DNA from: GWE2-51-13 sp942492825
GTDB taxonomy: Bacteria > Bacillota_I > Bacilli_A > Erysipelotrichales > Erysipelotrichaceae
NCBI GenBank assembly: GCA_942492825.1
Contig: OW818635.1
Coordinates: forward strand, 1,426,001 to 1,490,000
Reading direction: 5' to 3'
Length of the DNA stretch: 64,000 bases
Shown: piece after piece, positions 43,897 to 53,033 of the stretch
Position numbering within the stretch: the stretch's first letter is position 1
Layout: every line of letters begins with the position of its first letter
Notes under the pieces: generated by a model
Database searches by the model: none
The model's input: only the letters and a program-made list of their open reading frames with translations
What the model was told of the DNA's origin: nothing
Made by a program: the position numbers and the translations under genes

Positions 43897-44889
43897 TTAC
43901 TTGATTTCGACAGCGTTGTCGAATGCTTTTTCGACAGCAGCACGGTAGCCTTCGATGGAGATCGAGACCGAGGTCTTCAGATCGTCGCCCGTAGGAACTT
44001 CCGGATGCGAATCGTCTTTCTTCGCGGTCGGGATGGCAAGGATTTCTTCAACGGTTTTGCCGACCATAACAGCGGTCAGGGCTCCCATTTGTTCGTACCA
44101 TTCTTTACCGATGGCGGAAGCGGCTTTCATGCCGTATTCGTCGCCTTTTTCGATTTTGGTCTTGGAAACTTCGGCTTTTACGATAACGCCGGCGGTGTCA
44201 AACGTACCGCTGTTTTGCGCGTTGTCGATGGCAACAGCAAGAACTTTGCCGTCTTTGTCGAAAGCAACTCCCGTGAAGACGACATTGGTCTGGACGCGGC
44301 CAGCAACATCGGCAGTCGCGGTACGGCCGGAAACGGTCGTAACGGAAGCGGAACCGACAGATTTAACACCTTTGACTTCAACTGCGTTTTCAGCGGCTTT
44401 TTTAACCGCTTCTTGATAACCGGTGATACCGATGGTGACGGAAGTCTTGAGATCATCAGGAGCTTCTTCGGTCAACTTCATCGCCATGATTTCTTCAACA
44501 GTCTTACCGACGAAGTAAGCTTCGAGGGCTTCGATTTGTTCATACCATTCTTTTTGGATTCCAGAAGCGGCTTTCATGCCGTATTCATCGCCTTTTTCCT
44601 TCTTCGTTTTGGCAGCGTCAGCCTTTACGATAACACCCGCGGTGTCGAAGGTTCCGTTGTTTTGAGCGGAGTCGATGGTGACGAAGACGATCTTGTCGTC
44701 CTTGTCGAGTAATACGGTGGCATAAATCGTGGTGAATTGGACGCGTCCGGCTTGTTCTGCGGTAGCAGGACGGCTGGAAACTTCCGTAACGCTGGCGGAT
44801 CCGAGTTTGTATACTTTCGGAGCGGCGCAAGCCGTCAACGAAGCAACCATCAGGACTGCGGCAGCAAGCATGAATACTAATTTTTTCAT
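43897..44889 (-). CDS. Lipoprotein with two tandem copies of one domain (FMN-binding-like?)
   Basis: 330 residues. A lipoprotein signal (MKKLVFMLAAAVLMVASLTAC, lipidated Cys at about 21) is followed by two copies, ~140 residues each, about 60% identical: GSASVTxVSxRxATAxxAGRVQ, IDxAQNxGTFDTAGVIVKA, KGDEYGMKAAS-I-KEWYEQ, VGKTVEEI and DLKTSV. The repeats look like those of Gram-positive flavinylated surface lipoproteins such as Listeria PplA, which carry two covalently bound FMN groups. That resemblance is from memory of the pattern and is not sure, and no FmnB or electron-transfer gene is nearby. The start at 44889 is behind GGAGGAATTTGAA, with a strong promoter. An alternative is a substrate-binding or wall-associated protein. 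Confidence 0.65.
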   Translation of the reverse strand: MKKLVFMLAAAVLMVASLTACAAPKVYKLGSASVTEVSSRPATAEQAGRVQFTTIYATVLLDKDDKIVFVTIDSAQNNGTFDTAGVIVKADAAKTKKEKGDEYGMKAASGIQKEWYEQIEALEAYFVGKTVEEIMAMKLTEEAPDDLKTSVTIGITGYQEAVKKAAENAVEVKGVKSVGSASVTTVSGRTATADVAGRVQTNVVFTGVAFDKDGKVLAVAIDNAQNSGTFDTAGVIVKAEVSKTKIEKGDEYGMKAASAIGKEWYEQMGALTAVMVGKTVEEILAIPTAKKDDSHPEVPTGDDLKTSVSISIEGYRAAVEKAFDNAVEIK

Positions 44890-44913
44890 TTCAAATTCCT
44901 CCTTTGCACGTGA

Positions 44914-44943
44914 ATTATAAACAATTACGGAGTTTATCGTCAA
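44914..44943 (-). promoter_or_regulatory. Promoter of the two-domain lipoprotein gene
   Basis: Minus strand: -35 TTGACG (44938-44943), 18-bp spacer, -10 TATAAT (44914-44919). A second TTGACA lies further upstream, near 44975. Confidence 0.75.
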
Positions 44944-45016
44944 CGGCTTTTATGTTAATTGTTTCACTTTTGTCAACGTTTTCGCCTATTTCGTTAACTT
45001 CGCTCAAAAATATGAC

Positions 45017-46231
45017 TCATTTTGTTTGATATTTCACAAGTAACTTACGCATCGGATGTGACTGACGAACGCTATCCGCATAGAGTCTTTGACCGATTGA
45101 AATCACGATCACGAGTGTGCTTGTAACGATTAGAATCCCGAACATGATTTCTTGCGCACTGACATTCGATGATAACAGTCGCATGGGCATAAACAACATC
45201 GACGTGATCGGGGAAAGGGATGCGACCTTTCCGAAACCGGACGATAAACGCGTAGCCGTGTTTTGCGATAGCGCGACATAATAGAGAATCAACAGAAAAA
45301 TATAGACCGGTCCTTGGAGAATCGAGGCTTCCTCGGCACTTTTCATTTTGGATGCGAAGATCGTCATGAGGATTTGAATCAATGCCATGCCGCAGAATAG
45401 GAAGAATACGCACAACATGATCGTAAATGAGAACGAGACATCCAACTCAAGTTTCGCAATCAACATTCGAAAACTCAGAATATCACGCTCAATCAACCCG
45501 AATTGGGATAACCAACTCAATAACCCCCTCCCTAGATCCTCTTGGTTACGGAAATAGGCGAAGAAAGCGAAGACACCAAGTGTAAACGTTCCTTGGATCG
45601 CCATCGTCAACCAACCGCCGATCAACTTTGCGAAGTAATGCGCCTTCACGTCTGCGGCACTGAGGACCATGTCCAATACATTCGCGGACTTTTCACCGAC
45701 CACTTCGTTGGAAGTCATCGCCGCGAAGTTCAGAACCATGAAATAAACAGCCGTTAGAATCATAAATACGAAATTCTCGCGACCGATCGGTTTTGACAAT
45801 TCGCCTTGGTACTCGATTTCCACATTTTCGTATTCCATGATCAACTCAGTCACATTCGGATGACGTTGTGCGAGAAACGCGTTTTGGTGGATACTTGTCA
45901 GATATGCTTGCAGTTTCATCCGTGCGATCGTATCTAACGTTTGTGATCCGGAAACGCTGAATCCCGTGTCGGTCTCAATGACTTTTAGTTCCGCATCCTG
46001 TTTTAGGAAGAATCCGAACATTCCGGCTTGGTCTTGATGTTCTTGGGTGATGATTTCACCATAGGATAAAGGCAAAAGACCGGCGGAACTAAAACCGAAG
46101 AAATGGGCGATCTTATCCAAATTCAGAGCGCAACCCAGTAAAATGACCAAAAGTATCTGTGAAATAAGAAAGGTTTTATTGAAACATCGTCGTTTCAACC
46201 CGAATCGGATCAACTCTTTCACGAGTCGCAC
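45017..46231 (-). CDS. ABC-2 type exporter permease (NatB-like)
   Basis: 404 residues. One N-terminal membrane segment (~25-42), a large extracytoplasmic loop (~45-175) and five or six C-terminal segments, typical of ABC-2/NatB-like permeases. FVFMILTAVYFMVLNFAAMTSNEVVGEKSANVLDMVLSAADVKAHYFAKL contains the conserved EKxxxxLDMVLSA stretch after the first C-terminal segment. It partners with the ATPase encoded just upstream, whose stop overlaps its start by 13 bp. Likely substrate is Na+ or a small toxic compound, by analogy only. No clear terminator follows. Confidence 0.82.
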   Translation of the reverse strand: MRLVKELIRFGLKRRCFNKTFLISQILLVILLGCALNLDKIAHFFGFSSAGLLPLSYGEIITQEHQDQAGMFGFFLKQDAELKVIETDTGFSVSGSQTLDTIARMKLQAYLTSIHQNAFLAQRHPNVTELIMEYENVEIEYQGELSKPIGRENFVFMILTAVYFMVLNFAAMTSNEVVGEKSANVLDMVLSAADVKAHYFAKLIGGWLTMAIQGTFTLGVFAFFAYFRNQEDLGRGLLSWLSQFGLIERDILSFRMLIAKLELDVSFSFTIMLCVFFLFCGMALIQILMTIFASKMKSAEEASILQGPVYIFLLILYYVALSQNTATRLSSGFGKVASLSPITSMLFMPMRLLSSNVSAQEIMFGILIVTSTLVIVISIGQRLYADSVRQSHPMRKLLVKYQTK

Positions 46232-47100
46232 CTCGCTTTGATCAACTCTTTGACTTTGATCCGTTCCATCGAAAGATCACGGACATCTTCCTCACGGCTT
46301 AGCGAATTCAATAATCGTTTGGCACGTTGCGGTGTTTTGGTTTGAATATGAATCGCATTTCCGATGATTGTGACGGATTCATCTTCTTTTAAATAAGGAA
46401 TCACATTCACCGAAGCATTTACACGGATCGTACACGACCCTTCTTCGGTTTTCATCCGATCCAGATTTCCAAACCCCATCGTTATCCCCTTCCTCAGAAT
46501 CAACAACGATGTACAGATCGCATCCAGTTCTTCGTATTGATGACTGGATATCAAAATACATTTCCCTTGACGGGCAAGTTCAAGCAAAAAATCCTGAGTT
46601 TTCTTTAGGTTCATGTAATCAAGGCCAGTAAACGGTTCATCTAAAATCACCACATCAGGATCGTGGATTAACGCGGCCATGAATTGGACTTTTTGTTGGT
46701 TTCCCTTGGAAAGAGCGTTAAGTTTGGTATGTCCCGGAATTTTGAAGTCGAAAATCATGTAAAGTTCACGAATGCGACGATCGATCTGATCATAGCCCAT
46801 CTTGCGTAACCGACCATAATGAATCAACGTGTCTTCGATACTTAGATCCGTATAGAGACTGCGTTGTTCGGGCAAATATCCGAAATTGTGACGGACCCCC
46901 TCGGGAATAAGTTGTCCTTCATAACGTATTTCTCCCTCATCCATTGCGCACAAGCCCATCAAACAACGAAACAACGTGGTCTTCCCACTCCCGTTTTCCC
47001 CGCAAACACCTAATATTTCATGTTTTCGTACCGTAAATCCGCAATCGTTGAGTGCGGTATGTTTTCCGTAGCGTTTAGTTATCCCTTTTACATCAAGCAT
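46219..47100 (-). CDS. ABC transporter ATPase (NatA-like)
   Basis: 293 residues. Walker A GENGSGKTTLF, Q-loop LPEQRS, signature LSKGNQQK (Gly-poor variant of LSGGQ), Walker B VVILDEPFTGLD and the switch His in ISSHQYEELD. The C-terminal ~60 residues form an additional domain as in drug/Na+ exporter ATPases. The start at 47100 (MLDVKGITKRYG) is chosen for GGAGGAATTAGGC and the conserved first strand. It powers the permease encoded next. Confidence 0.9.
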   Translation of the reverse strand: MLDVKGITKRYGKHTALNDCGFTVRKHEILGVCGENGSGKTTLFRCLMGLCAMDEGEIRYEGQLIPEGVRHNFGYLPEQRSLYTDLSIEDTLIHYGRLRKMGYDQIDRRIRELYMIFDFKIPGHTKLNALSKGNQQKVQFMAALIHDPDVVILDEPFTGLDYMNLKKTQDFLLELARQGKCILISSHQYEELDAICTSLLILRKGITMGFGNLDRMKTEEGSCTIRVNASVNVIPYLKEDESVTIIGNAIHIQTKTPQRAKRLLNSLSREEDVRDLSMERIKVKELIKARCDS

Positions 47101-47150
47101 GCCTAATTCCTCCTCTTTTCTTTTATGAGGAGTAATCAGGGCTCCCTTAT

Positions 47151-47177
47151 AAAAAGCAACGTGATTTCTCACGTTGC
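47151..47177 (-). terminator. Terminator of the mutS-mutL-miaA-msrA operon
   Basis: GCAACGTGA (47156-47164) pairs with TCACGTTGC (47169-47177), then five T on the minus strand. A third arm copy (47184-47192) and a palindrome (47177-47188) just upstream allow an alternative fold. Confidence 0.85.
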
Positions 47178-47192
47178 GTGATATCACGTTGC

Positions 47193-47705
47193 TTACTTAC
47201 GGTATTCGGGTTTTAGTTCTTCGGGTTTGATCTTCCTGAAATCCACATGGCAATAACCACCGGGATTTTTAACGAGATATTTCTGATGATAAACTTCGGC
47301 GGTCCAGAATTGTTTCAGAAATTCAACTTCGAAAACCAATGGTTTCTTGTAGTCCGCTTGGCGTTTCGCAACATACTCTTGGCAGATGCGTAGGTCTTCT
47401 TCATTCTGCGGGTAGACACCGACGCGGTATTGCGTCCCGACATCTCCGCCTTGCTTGTTGAGGGAGGTCGGATCGATGATGCGAAACAAATGTTCCAACA
47501 CCTTCTCCAAAGGCAACATCGTTTCTTCATAGGTGACTTCGCAGACTTCCGCGTGATGGGTGAAGCCTGAACATACTTCCTGGTAGGTCGGTTCGTCTTT
47601 GGCTCCTTGCGCATAGCCGACTTGCGTCCCATAGGTTCCGCTTAAGCGACGGAAATATTCTTCGACGCCCCAGAAACATCCTCCGGCGATGACGATTTTT
47701 TTCAT
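47193..47705 (-). CDS. msrA: Peptide methionine-S-sulfoxide reductase
   Basis: 170 residues. It repairs methionine-S-oxide in proteins with thioredoxin as donor. The active site GCFWG (near residue 10) is intact, with EVTYEE, DPTSLNKQGGDVGTQYR and the AEVYHQKYL block. No MsrB domain is fused. The start at 47705 fits GGAGGAACAAGA and the conserved N terminus, and gives a 4-bp overlap with miaA. The last gene of the mismatch-repair operon. Confidence 0.95.
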   Translation of the reverse strand: MKKIVIAGGCFWGVEEYFRRLSGTYGTQVGYAQGAKDEPTYQEVCSGFTHHAEVCEVTYEETMLPLEKVLEHLFRIIDPTSLNKQGGDVGTQYRVGVYPQNEEDLRICQEYVAKRQADYKKPLVFEVEFLKQFWTAEVYHQKYLVKNPGGYCHVDFRKIKPEELKPEYRK

Positions 47706-48610
47706 TCTTGTTCCTCCGTTTTCGCCCACGACACAAGGTCGGCGGCGATGTTATCCAGTGCTTTCGGATCCAACGCATCGACCCAATCAGCCTCGAACTG
47801 GTGGCTAAACCATGTTTTCTGGCGTTTGGCGAATTGACGCGTATGGATTACGATTTCTTGGATGGTTTCTTCCAAACTTCGCTTGTTTTCCAAATATTCC
47901 TTCCATTCTTTATATCCGATGCCTTGAAAGCTCTGGTAGTCCCAGGTTTTGGGATATTCGAAGCAACGTCGGACCTCTTCTTCCAGTCCGTCTTCGATCA
48001 TTTGTCGGACACGAATATCAATCCGTTCGTCCAAGATTTCTTTGGGCATGTCCAGTACGATCATTTTAACATCATAGATCGGTTTTTTCGCTTGTCCTGC
48101 TTCGCGTTGCGACTTCGTCATCCCGCTTTTCGCGATTTCGAGGGCACGCAAGACACGTTTGCGATTGTTCGGATGGATCGTTTCAGCCGCTTGTGGATCC
48201 AGGTCTTTGAGTTGTTTGTATAAAACCTCGTTGCTTTCCTCGCTAACCGGGATTTCATTTTCTTCCTGGCTGAAGTCATAATCGTAAAGAGCTGCTTTTA
48301 AATATAAGCCGGTTCCACCGACCAGAATCGGAACTTTTCCTTCATCGTGCAGTGATGAAATGGCTCCGCGGGCTTCTTGTTGGAAGTCATAGACGCTATA
48401 GCGTTGGTCTAAGTCGCGGGTGTCGATGCAATGGTGGATAATTCCCTCCATCTGCGAAAACGAGAGTTTCGCCGATCCGATGTTTAGGTCGCGATAGACT
48501 TGGACGCTGTCACCCGAAATGATTTCGGTATCCAAAACATGGGCAAGTTTTAATCCAAGCGCAGATTTGCCGGTAGCGGTCGCCCCGGCGATAACAATCA
48601 CTTTTTTCAT
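47702..48610 (-). CDS. miaA: tRNA dimethylallyltransferase
   Basis: 302 residues. It adds dimethylallyl to A37 of tRNAs reading UNN codons, using the isoprenoid precursor DMAPP made through the MEP pathway. Motifs are the P-loop GATATGKSALGLKL, the DSVQVYRDLNIGSAK substrate site, LVGGTGLYLKA, and the RRCFEYPKTWDYQSFQGIGYKEW C-terminal tRNA-contact block. The start at 48610 is set by AAGGAGTTTGGACG and by the 4-bp ATGA overlap with mutL. Confidence 0.95.
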   Translation of the reverse strand: MKKVIVIAGATATGKSALGLKLAHVLDTEIISGDSVQVYRDLNIGSAKLSFSQMEGIIHHCIDTRDLDQRYSVYDFQQEARGAISSLHDEGKVPILVGGTGLYLKAALYDYDFSQEENEIPVSEESNEVLYKQLKDLDPQAAETIHPNNRKRVLRALEIAKSGMTKSQREAGQAKKPIYDVKMIVLDMPKEILDERIDIRVRQMIEDGLEEEVRRCFEYPKTWDYQSFQGIGYKEWKEYLENKRSLEETIQEIVIHTRQFAKRQKTWFSHQFEADWVDALDPKALDNIAADLVSWAKTEEQE

Positions 48611-50346
48611 CGTCCAAACTCCTTGAGTAGCTGTTGCGTACTGATTTTTATGAATGTCGGTCTTCCATGGGGACAGTTGAAAGGTTGTTCGCACCGTGAA
48701 AGTTCGGATACGATATGGTTCATTTCGGACATCGTCAACGACTGATTAAAACGGATCGAAGCATGACAGGCTAAGGATGCTAACGCGTCTTGGCGAACTC
48801 GTTCCAAGCTAATCGTGCGTTGCGCATCAAAGGAATCGACCAAGTCGTGAAGAAATGCGGCTTCATCAATGTCGTTTAACCATAAGGGTAAACTACGGAC
48901 GAGCAGACTGTTGCCCGACATCGCTTCGATTTCGATGCCGATCTGTTTGAAAAGAGATTCCATTTCCTCAAAACGCGCTTTTACGCTGGCTTTGGTTTCG
49001 ATCAGGATCGGCACCGTCAACATTTGCTTCGAAGAATCTTCATGGAGAAGAAGGTGTTGGAACTTTTCGTAGTTGACGCGTTCTTTGGCCGCATGTTGGT
49101 CGATCACATAGAGTCCGTCGGACGAATAAGCCAAGATATATCGACCATGTAATTGCGCCAGGACTTCCAGATGCGGAAATGAGGAGGGATTTTGTTCGAT
49201 GGTTGGTTCTTTGAATTGAGTATCGATGCTCGGTGACGGTGTTTCAAACACCATCGTCGGTACGTCGTTGTTTGTTGGATAAGATTCGAGATGGTCCACG
49301 TCAAACAACGGTGCTTGCACCATTCGTTCTTCGGATTGCACTTTCACGACTTCAGGCGGTGCCATGTGGGCACGTAAATAAGCGGAAAGTTGATCGACGA
49401 TCAGATAGTAGAGTTGTTGCTCCTTGGAAAGACGGATCTCCCACTTCGAAGGATGGACATTTACGTCGACCAAACTGTTGTCCATGGTGATCGATAGGAC
49501 GATCATCGGGTAGCGATCAGGGAACAAGTACGGCCGATAGGCTTCTTGGATGGCTTTCTGGATCTGCCACGAACGAACCAAGCGTTGATTAACGAAGATG
49601 TAGATCCCTTTTGGATTCGAACGGGACTGCGACGGAAGAATCAAGGCGCCTTCCACGGTGAAATCATAGTCCTGAAATGAAAACTCACGAGCGTACCGCG
49701 CGATGTTATTGGAAAGGATCCGTGCGACCGTGTCGATCCGTTGTCCGTTCCCGGAAGATTCCACCACGGTCTTCTCATCGCTGACAAGTTTGAATGCGAC
49801 CGATGGATAACAGAGCGCGAACTTTTCGATCAAGTCCATAATCAACGAACCTTCATATTGAGGTGTTTTTAGATGCTTGAGACGAGCGGGAGTTTTTCTA
49901 AATAAGTTCTCGACCCGAATCGTCGTTCCTTGCGGACACGAATGCGGATGGACATTGATTCGCATTCCGTTATCGATTTGCACAAAGGTCGCTTCCTGTC
50001 CATCGGAAGTCGTTAGGGTTGTTTTACTGACGGAGGCGATCGAAGGTAAGGCTTCCCCACGAAATCCCAATGAATGTAGGGCGAAAAGATCGCTCTGAGT
50101 CGCGATTTTACTGGTGGTATGTCGTTCAAACGCAAGTAACGCGTCGGCACTGTCCATTCCGAAACCGTTATCGCTCACTTCGATACTATCGATCCCACCT
50201 TGTTCGATGCGGATCGTAATCGATGTCGCTTTTGCGTCGATCGCGTTCTCGACCAGTTCTTTGACGACGCCCATCGGACGTTCGACCACTTCGCCGGCCG
50301 CGATCATATTGGTGAGATGTTCATCGAGTCGTTGGATAATCGCCAT
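48607..50346 (-). CDS. mutL: DNA mismatch repair protein MutL
   Basis: 579 residues. The N-terminal GHKL ATPase has IAAGEVVERPMGVVKELVENAIDAKAT, DNGFGM and GFRGEALPSIASVS. A middle transducer (to ~330) and a variable linker are followed by a C-terminal dimerisation/endonuclease-region domain with DQHAAKERVNYEKF. The DQHAAxERxxYE-type motif and the end CPHGRPTFIKI support a nicking MutL, as expected for a bacterium without MutH. Starts 13 bp after mutS. Confidence 0.95.
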   Translation of the reverse strand: MAIIQRLDEHLTNMIAAGEVVERPMGVVKELVENAIDAKATSITIRIEQGGIDSIEVSDNGFGMDSADALLAFERHTTSKIATQSDLFALHSLGFRGEALPSIASVSKTTLTTSDGQEATFVQIDNGMRINVHPHSCPQGTTIRVENLFRKTPARLKHLKTPQYEGSLIMDLIEKFALCYPSVAFKLVSDEKTVVESSGNGQRIDTVARILSNNIARYAREFSFQDYDFTVEGALILPSQSRSNPKGIYIFVNQRLVRSWQIQKAIQEAYRPYLFPDRYPMIVLSITMDNSLVDVNVHPSKWEIRLSKEQQLYYLIVDQLSAYLRAHMAPPEVVKVQSEERMVQAPLFDVDHLESYPTNNDVPTMVFETPSPSIDTQFKEPTIEQNPSSFPHLEVLAQLHGRYILAYSSDGLYVIDQHAAKERVNYEKFQHLLLHEDSSKQMLTVPILIETKASVKARFEEMESLFKQIGIEIEAMSGNSLLVRSLPLWLNDIDEAAFLHDLVDSFDAQRTISLERVRQDALASLACHASIRFNQSLTMSEMNHIVSELSRCEQPFNCPHGRPTFIKISTQQLLKEFGR

Positions 50347-50359
50347 GATTCACCTCTTT

Positions 50360-52873
50360 CTAGGGTTTCAGCTTCTTCCATTCGCTTATGTAACGTAACG
50401 CTTCAAGTGGTGTTGTTTGATCCGGATCCAAATTCTTTAATTGTTCGTCGATCGTCGCCAAATGTTTCGGTAAGGTGACCATCTCGACAATCTCCATGGA
50501 TTGCTGAACGATCCGCTTCTTGCTTTCCAAGTCCTTCAACAAGTGTTTCGCCCGAATCAAAATCGCTTCCGGTAGTTTTGCCAATCGTGCGACATTGACG
50601 CCGTACGAGCGGTCGGAACGACCTTGTTTGATGCGATACAGGAAATGAACGTCTTCCCCTTCTTCGCGTACTTCCACATGCATGTTTTTAAGTTGGGATA
50701 ATGAAGCATCCAGTTGGGTGAGTTCATGATAATGGGTGCTAAACAAGGTCTTACATCCGATGACCGTCGCGATGTATTCCACCATCGCTTGGGCAAGAGC
50801 CATCCCATCATAGGTCGAGGTTCCACGACCGATCTCATCGAAGAAAACCATCGATTGGGAAGTCGCGTTGCTTAATGCGATATTGGCTTCCGTCATTTCA
50901 ACCATGAATGTCGATTGTCCGGAAAGAATGTCATCGCTTGCGCCCATGCGGGTAAAGATTTTGTCGATCAACGGTAATTTCGCTTTGTTTGCGGGAACCC
51001 AACATCCCATCTGCGCCAAAATGATAATCAGCGCGACTTGACGCATGTATGTGCTTTTACCGCCCATATTGGGTCCGGTGATCAATAGAATCGGCGTTTC
51101 TTCGCTGATTTTGCATGAATTGGATACATACTTGGTGAACTTCTCCAAAATCGGATGGCGACCTTCGATGATTTCCAAGGCGTTGCCTTCATGGAACTCC
51201 GGTCTTACATAGTTAGCTTGTTGGGAGAGTTCGCTCAGTGCCAACAAAACATCGATTTCACTGATCATCGAACCCAAGAGCTGGATCTTGGCGATCTGTT
51301 GGTTGACACTGTCGATCAATTGCGCGAAAAGGCGTGTTTCTAAGCGTAACGCACGTTCTTCCGCGTGCAAGATGGCATCTTCTTTTTCTTTTAGTAAGGG
51401 GGTAATATAACGTTCCGCATTCGCTAAGGTCTGCTTGCGGACATAGTTGAATTCATCTTTGATGTTTCCGAAGTTTCCTTTGGAGATTTCGATATAATAA
51501 CCGAATACACGATTGTATCCGACTTTTAGATTCTTTATGCCGGTCCGTTCTTTTTCTTGGTTCTCAAACGCTAGGATCCATTCTTTCCCGGAATGTTGGA
51601 TAAGCCGAAGTTCGTCCAATTCTTCGTCGTAACCTTGCCGGATGACGTTGCCATCCTTTAGGAAAGTGGGTGGTTCGTCGCTTAAGGCTCGTCCTAAAAG
51701 ATCCCGCAAATCATCACATGCGTCCGCAGCGATCAGATCATGATAAATTTGATAAGGCTCCAACAATGATTTCAGTTTCGGTACCGCATTGAGCGTCCTG
51801 CGTAAGCGCAAAAGATCTTGCGGGTTGGCACTACCAAAAGCGCTTTTCGCGACCAACCGTTCCAAGTCGTAACATTCCTTCAACGTAACCGATAAACTGT
51901 CACGCAGTAGGATGTTTTTGACCAGGATCGCAATTCGGTCTTGCCTCAAGGTGATTTTATCGAGCGAACGAAGGGGTTGTTCGATCCAAGTGCGTAACGT
52001 TCGCGAACCCATTGCGGTATGACATTTGTCGAGAAAGCGAAATAAGGTCTCGCTTTTTGAATTGACTCGGATCGCTTGGGTAAGTTCCAGATTTTGAAGC
52101 GTACTGAAATCCATTTCCAAGATTTGATCTCGATCATCATCGCGAACCGGCTTCATATGCAACAGATTTCGACGCTGGGTCGTTTCCAAGTAACGTGTCA
52201 AGCGACCGTAAGTCGATCGTTTAATAGGATCCTCGATTTTCCCTAAACGCAAAATCGCTTCTTCACTCAGTGAATCGTCATCGCAGAACGAAAGCATCGC
52301 ACGCCCGAAGTCACGTAGGCGATGCAACGTACTCTCGGGAAAATCAGAGGACAAAACGAGCTCACGAATATTGAATTTTAGGAGATGTTGGCGTAATAGA
52401 CTGTTTTTCGCGTCGAATTCCCGAATGTCGGTCTCGCCGCCCGCAAGTTCGCAGAAAACCAAAAACATCTTTCCGGCATAGATCGACAACGAAGCGATAC
52501 GGACGCTGCTCTTGTCATCATTGACTTCGTCGAGGATCGTCCCGGGAGTAACGACTTTCACCACATCGCGTCGTACCAATCCGATAGCGTCGGCAGGATC
52601 TTCCATTTGTTCGACGATGGCGACTTTATGTCCGCCATCCACGAGTTTCTGGACATACCCCGCAACCGCATGGTGCGGTACGCCACACATCGGGACTCTT
52701 CCGTTCTCTCCTGCCGGTCGACCGGTCAACACTAAATCCAACTCGAGCGAAGCGATTTTCGCATCCTCGAAGAATAATTCATAGAAATCCCCCAAACGAA
52801 ACATTACCAATGCGTCTTGGTACTTTTCCTTCACTTCAAGATACTGTTTCATCATCGGGGTTAGCTTTTCCAT
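50360..52873 (-). CDS. mutS: DNA mismatch repair protein MutS
   Basis: 837 residues, normal MutS1 size. The N-terminal mismatch-reading domain has RLGDFYELFFEDA with the Phe-x-Glu wedge. Connector, core and clamp regions follow, then the C-terminal ABC-type ATPase with Walker A TGPNMGGKSTYMRQ, the MTEAN loop, DEIGRGTSTYDG (signature/Walker B) and STHYHEL. First gene of the mutS-mutL-miaA-msrA operon. Confidence 0.96.
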   Translation of the reverse strand: MEKLTPMMKQYLEVKEKYQDALVMFRLGDFYELFFEDAKIASLELDLVLTGRPAGENGRVPMCGVPHHAVAGYVQKLVDGGHKVAIVEQMEDPADAIGLVRRDVVKVVTPGTILDEVNDDKSSVRIASLSIYAGKMFLVFCELAGGETDIREFDAKNSLLRQHLLKFNIRELVLSSDFPESTLHRLRDFGRAMLSFCDDDSLSEEAILRLGKIEDPIKRSTYGRLTRYLETTQRRNLLHMKPVRDDDRDQILEMDFSTLQNLELTQAIRVNSKSETLFRFLDKCHTAMGSRTLRTWIEQPLRSLDKITLRQDRIAILVKNILLRDSLSVTLKECYDLERLVAKSAFGSANPQDLLRLRRTLNAVPKLKSLLEPYQIYHDLIAADACDDLRDLLGRALSDEPPTFLKDGNVIRQGYDEELDELRLIQHSGKEWILAFENQEKERTGIKNLKVGYNRVFGYYIEISKGNFGNIKDEFNYVRKQTLANAERYITPLLKEKEDAILHAEERALRLETRLFAQLIDSVNQQIAKIQLLGSMISEIDVLLALSELSQQANYVRPEFHEGNALEIIEGRHPILEKFTKYVSNSCKISEETPILLITGPNMGGKSTYMRQVALIIILAQMGCWVPANKAKLPLIDKIFTRMGASDDILSGQSTFMVEMTEANIALSNATSQSMVFFDEIGRGTSTYDGMALAQAMVEYIATVIGCKTLFSTHYHELTQLDASLSQLKNMHVEVREEGEDVHFLYRIKQGRSDRSYGVNVARLAKLPEAILIRAKHLLKDLESKKRIVQQSMEIVEMVTLPKHLATIDEQLKNLDPDQTTPLEALRYISEWKKLKP

Positions 52874-52894
52874 CGATTCTTACCTCTGGCTTTC

Positions 52895-52903
52895 ATTATA
52901 CCA
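52895..52903 (-). promoter_or_regulatory. Extended -10 promoter of the mutS operon
   Basis: Minus strand TGG followed by TATAAT (52895-52900), with a weak TTTTTG at 17 bp. Confidence 0.6.
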
Positions 52904-52983
52904 AAATCTACCTCCCTCAAAAAACAAAGTGCGATTGGAACCCAGACGATTCCTCAAACATCTCCGATAAAGCGAATATCGGA

Positions 52984-52992
52984 TGATATAAT
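52984..52992 (+). promoter_or_regulatory. Extended -10 promoter of the AEC transporter gene
   Basis: TGA followed by TATAAT (52987-52992), 41 bp before the ATG. There is no good -35. Confidence 0.55.
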
Positions 52993-53033
52993 AAGTTAAA
53001 GTTATCTTTCCTATTATCAATGGAGGAATACCG

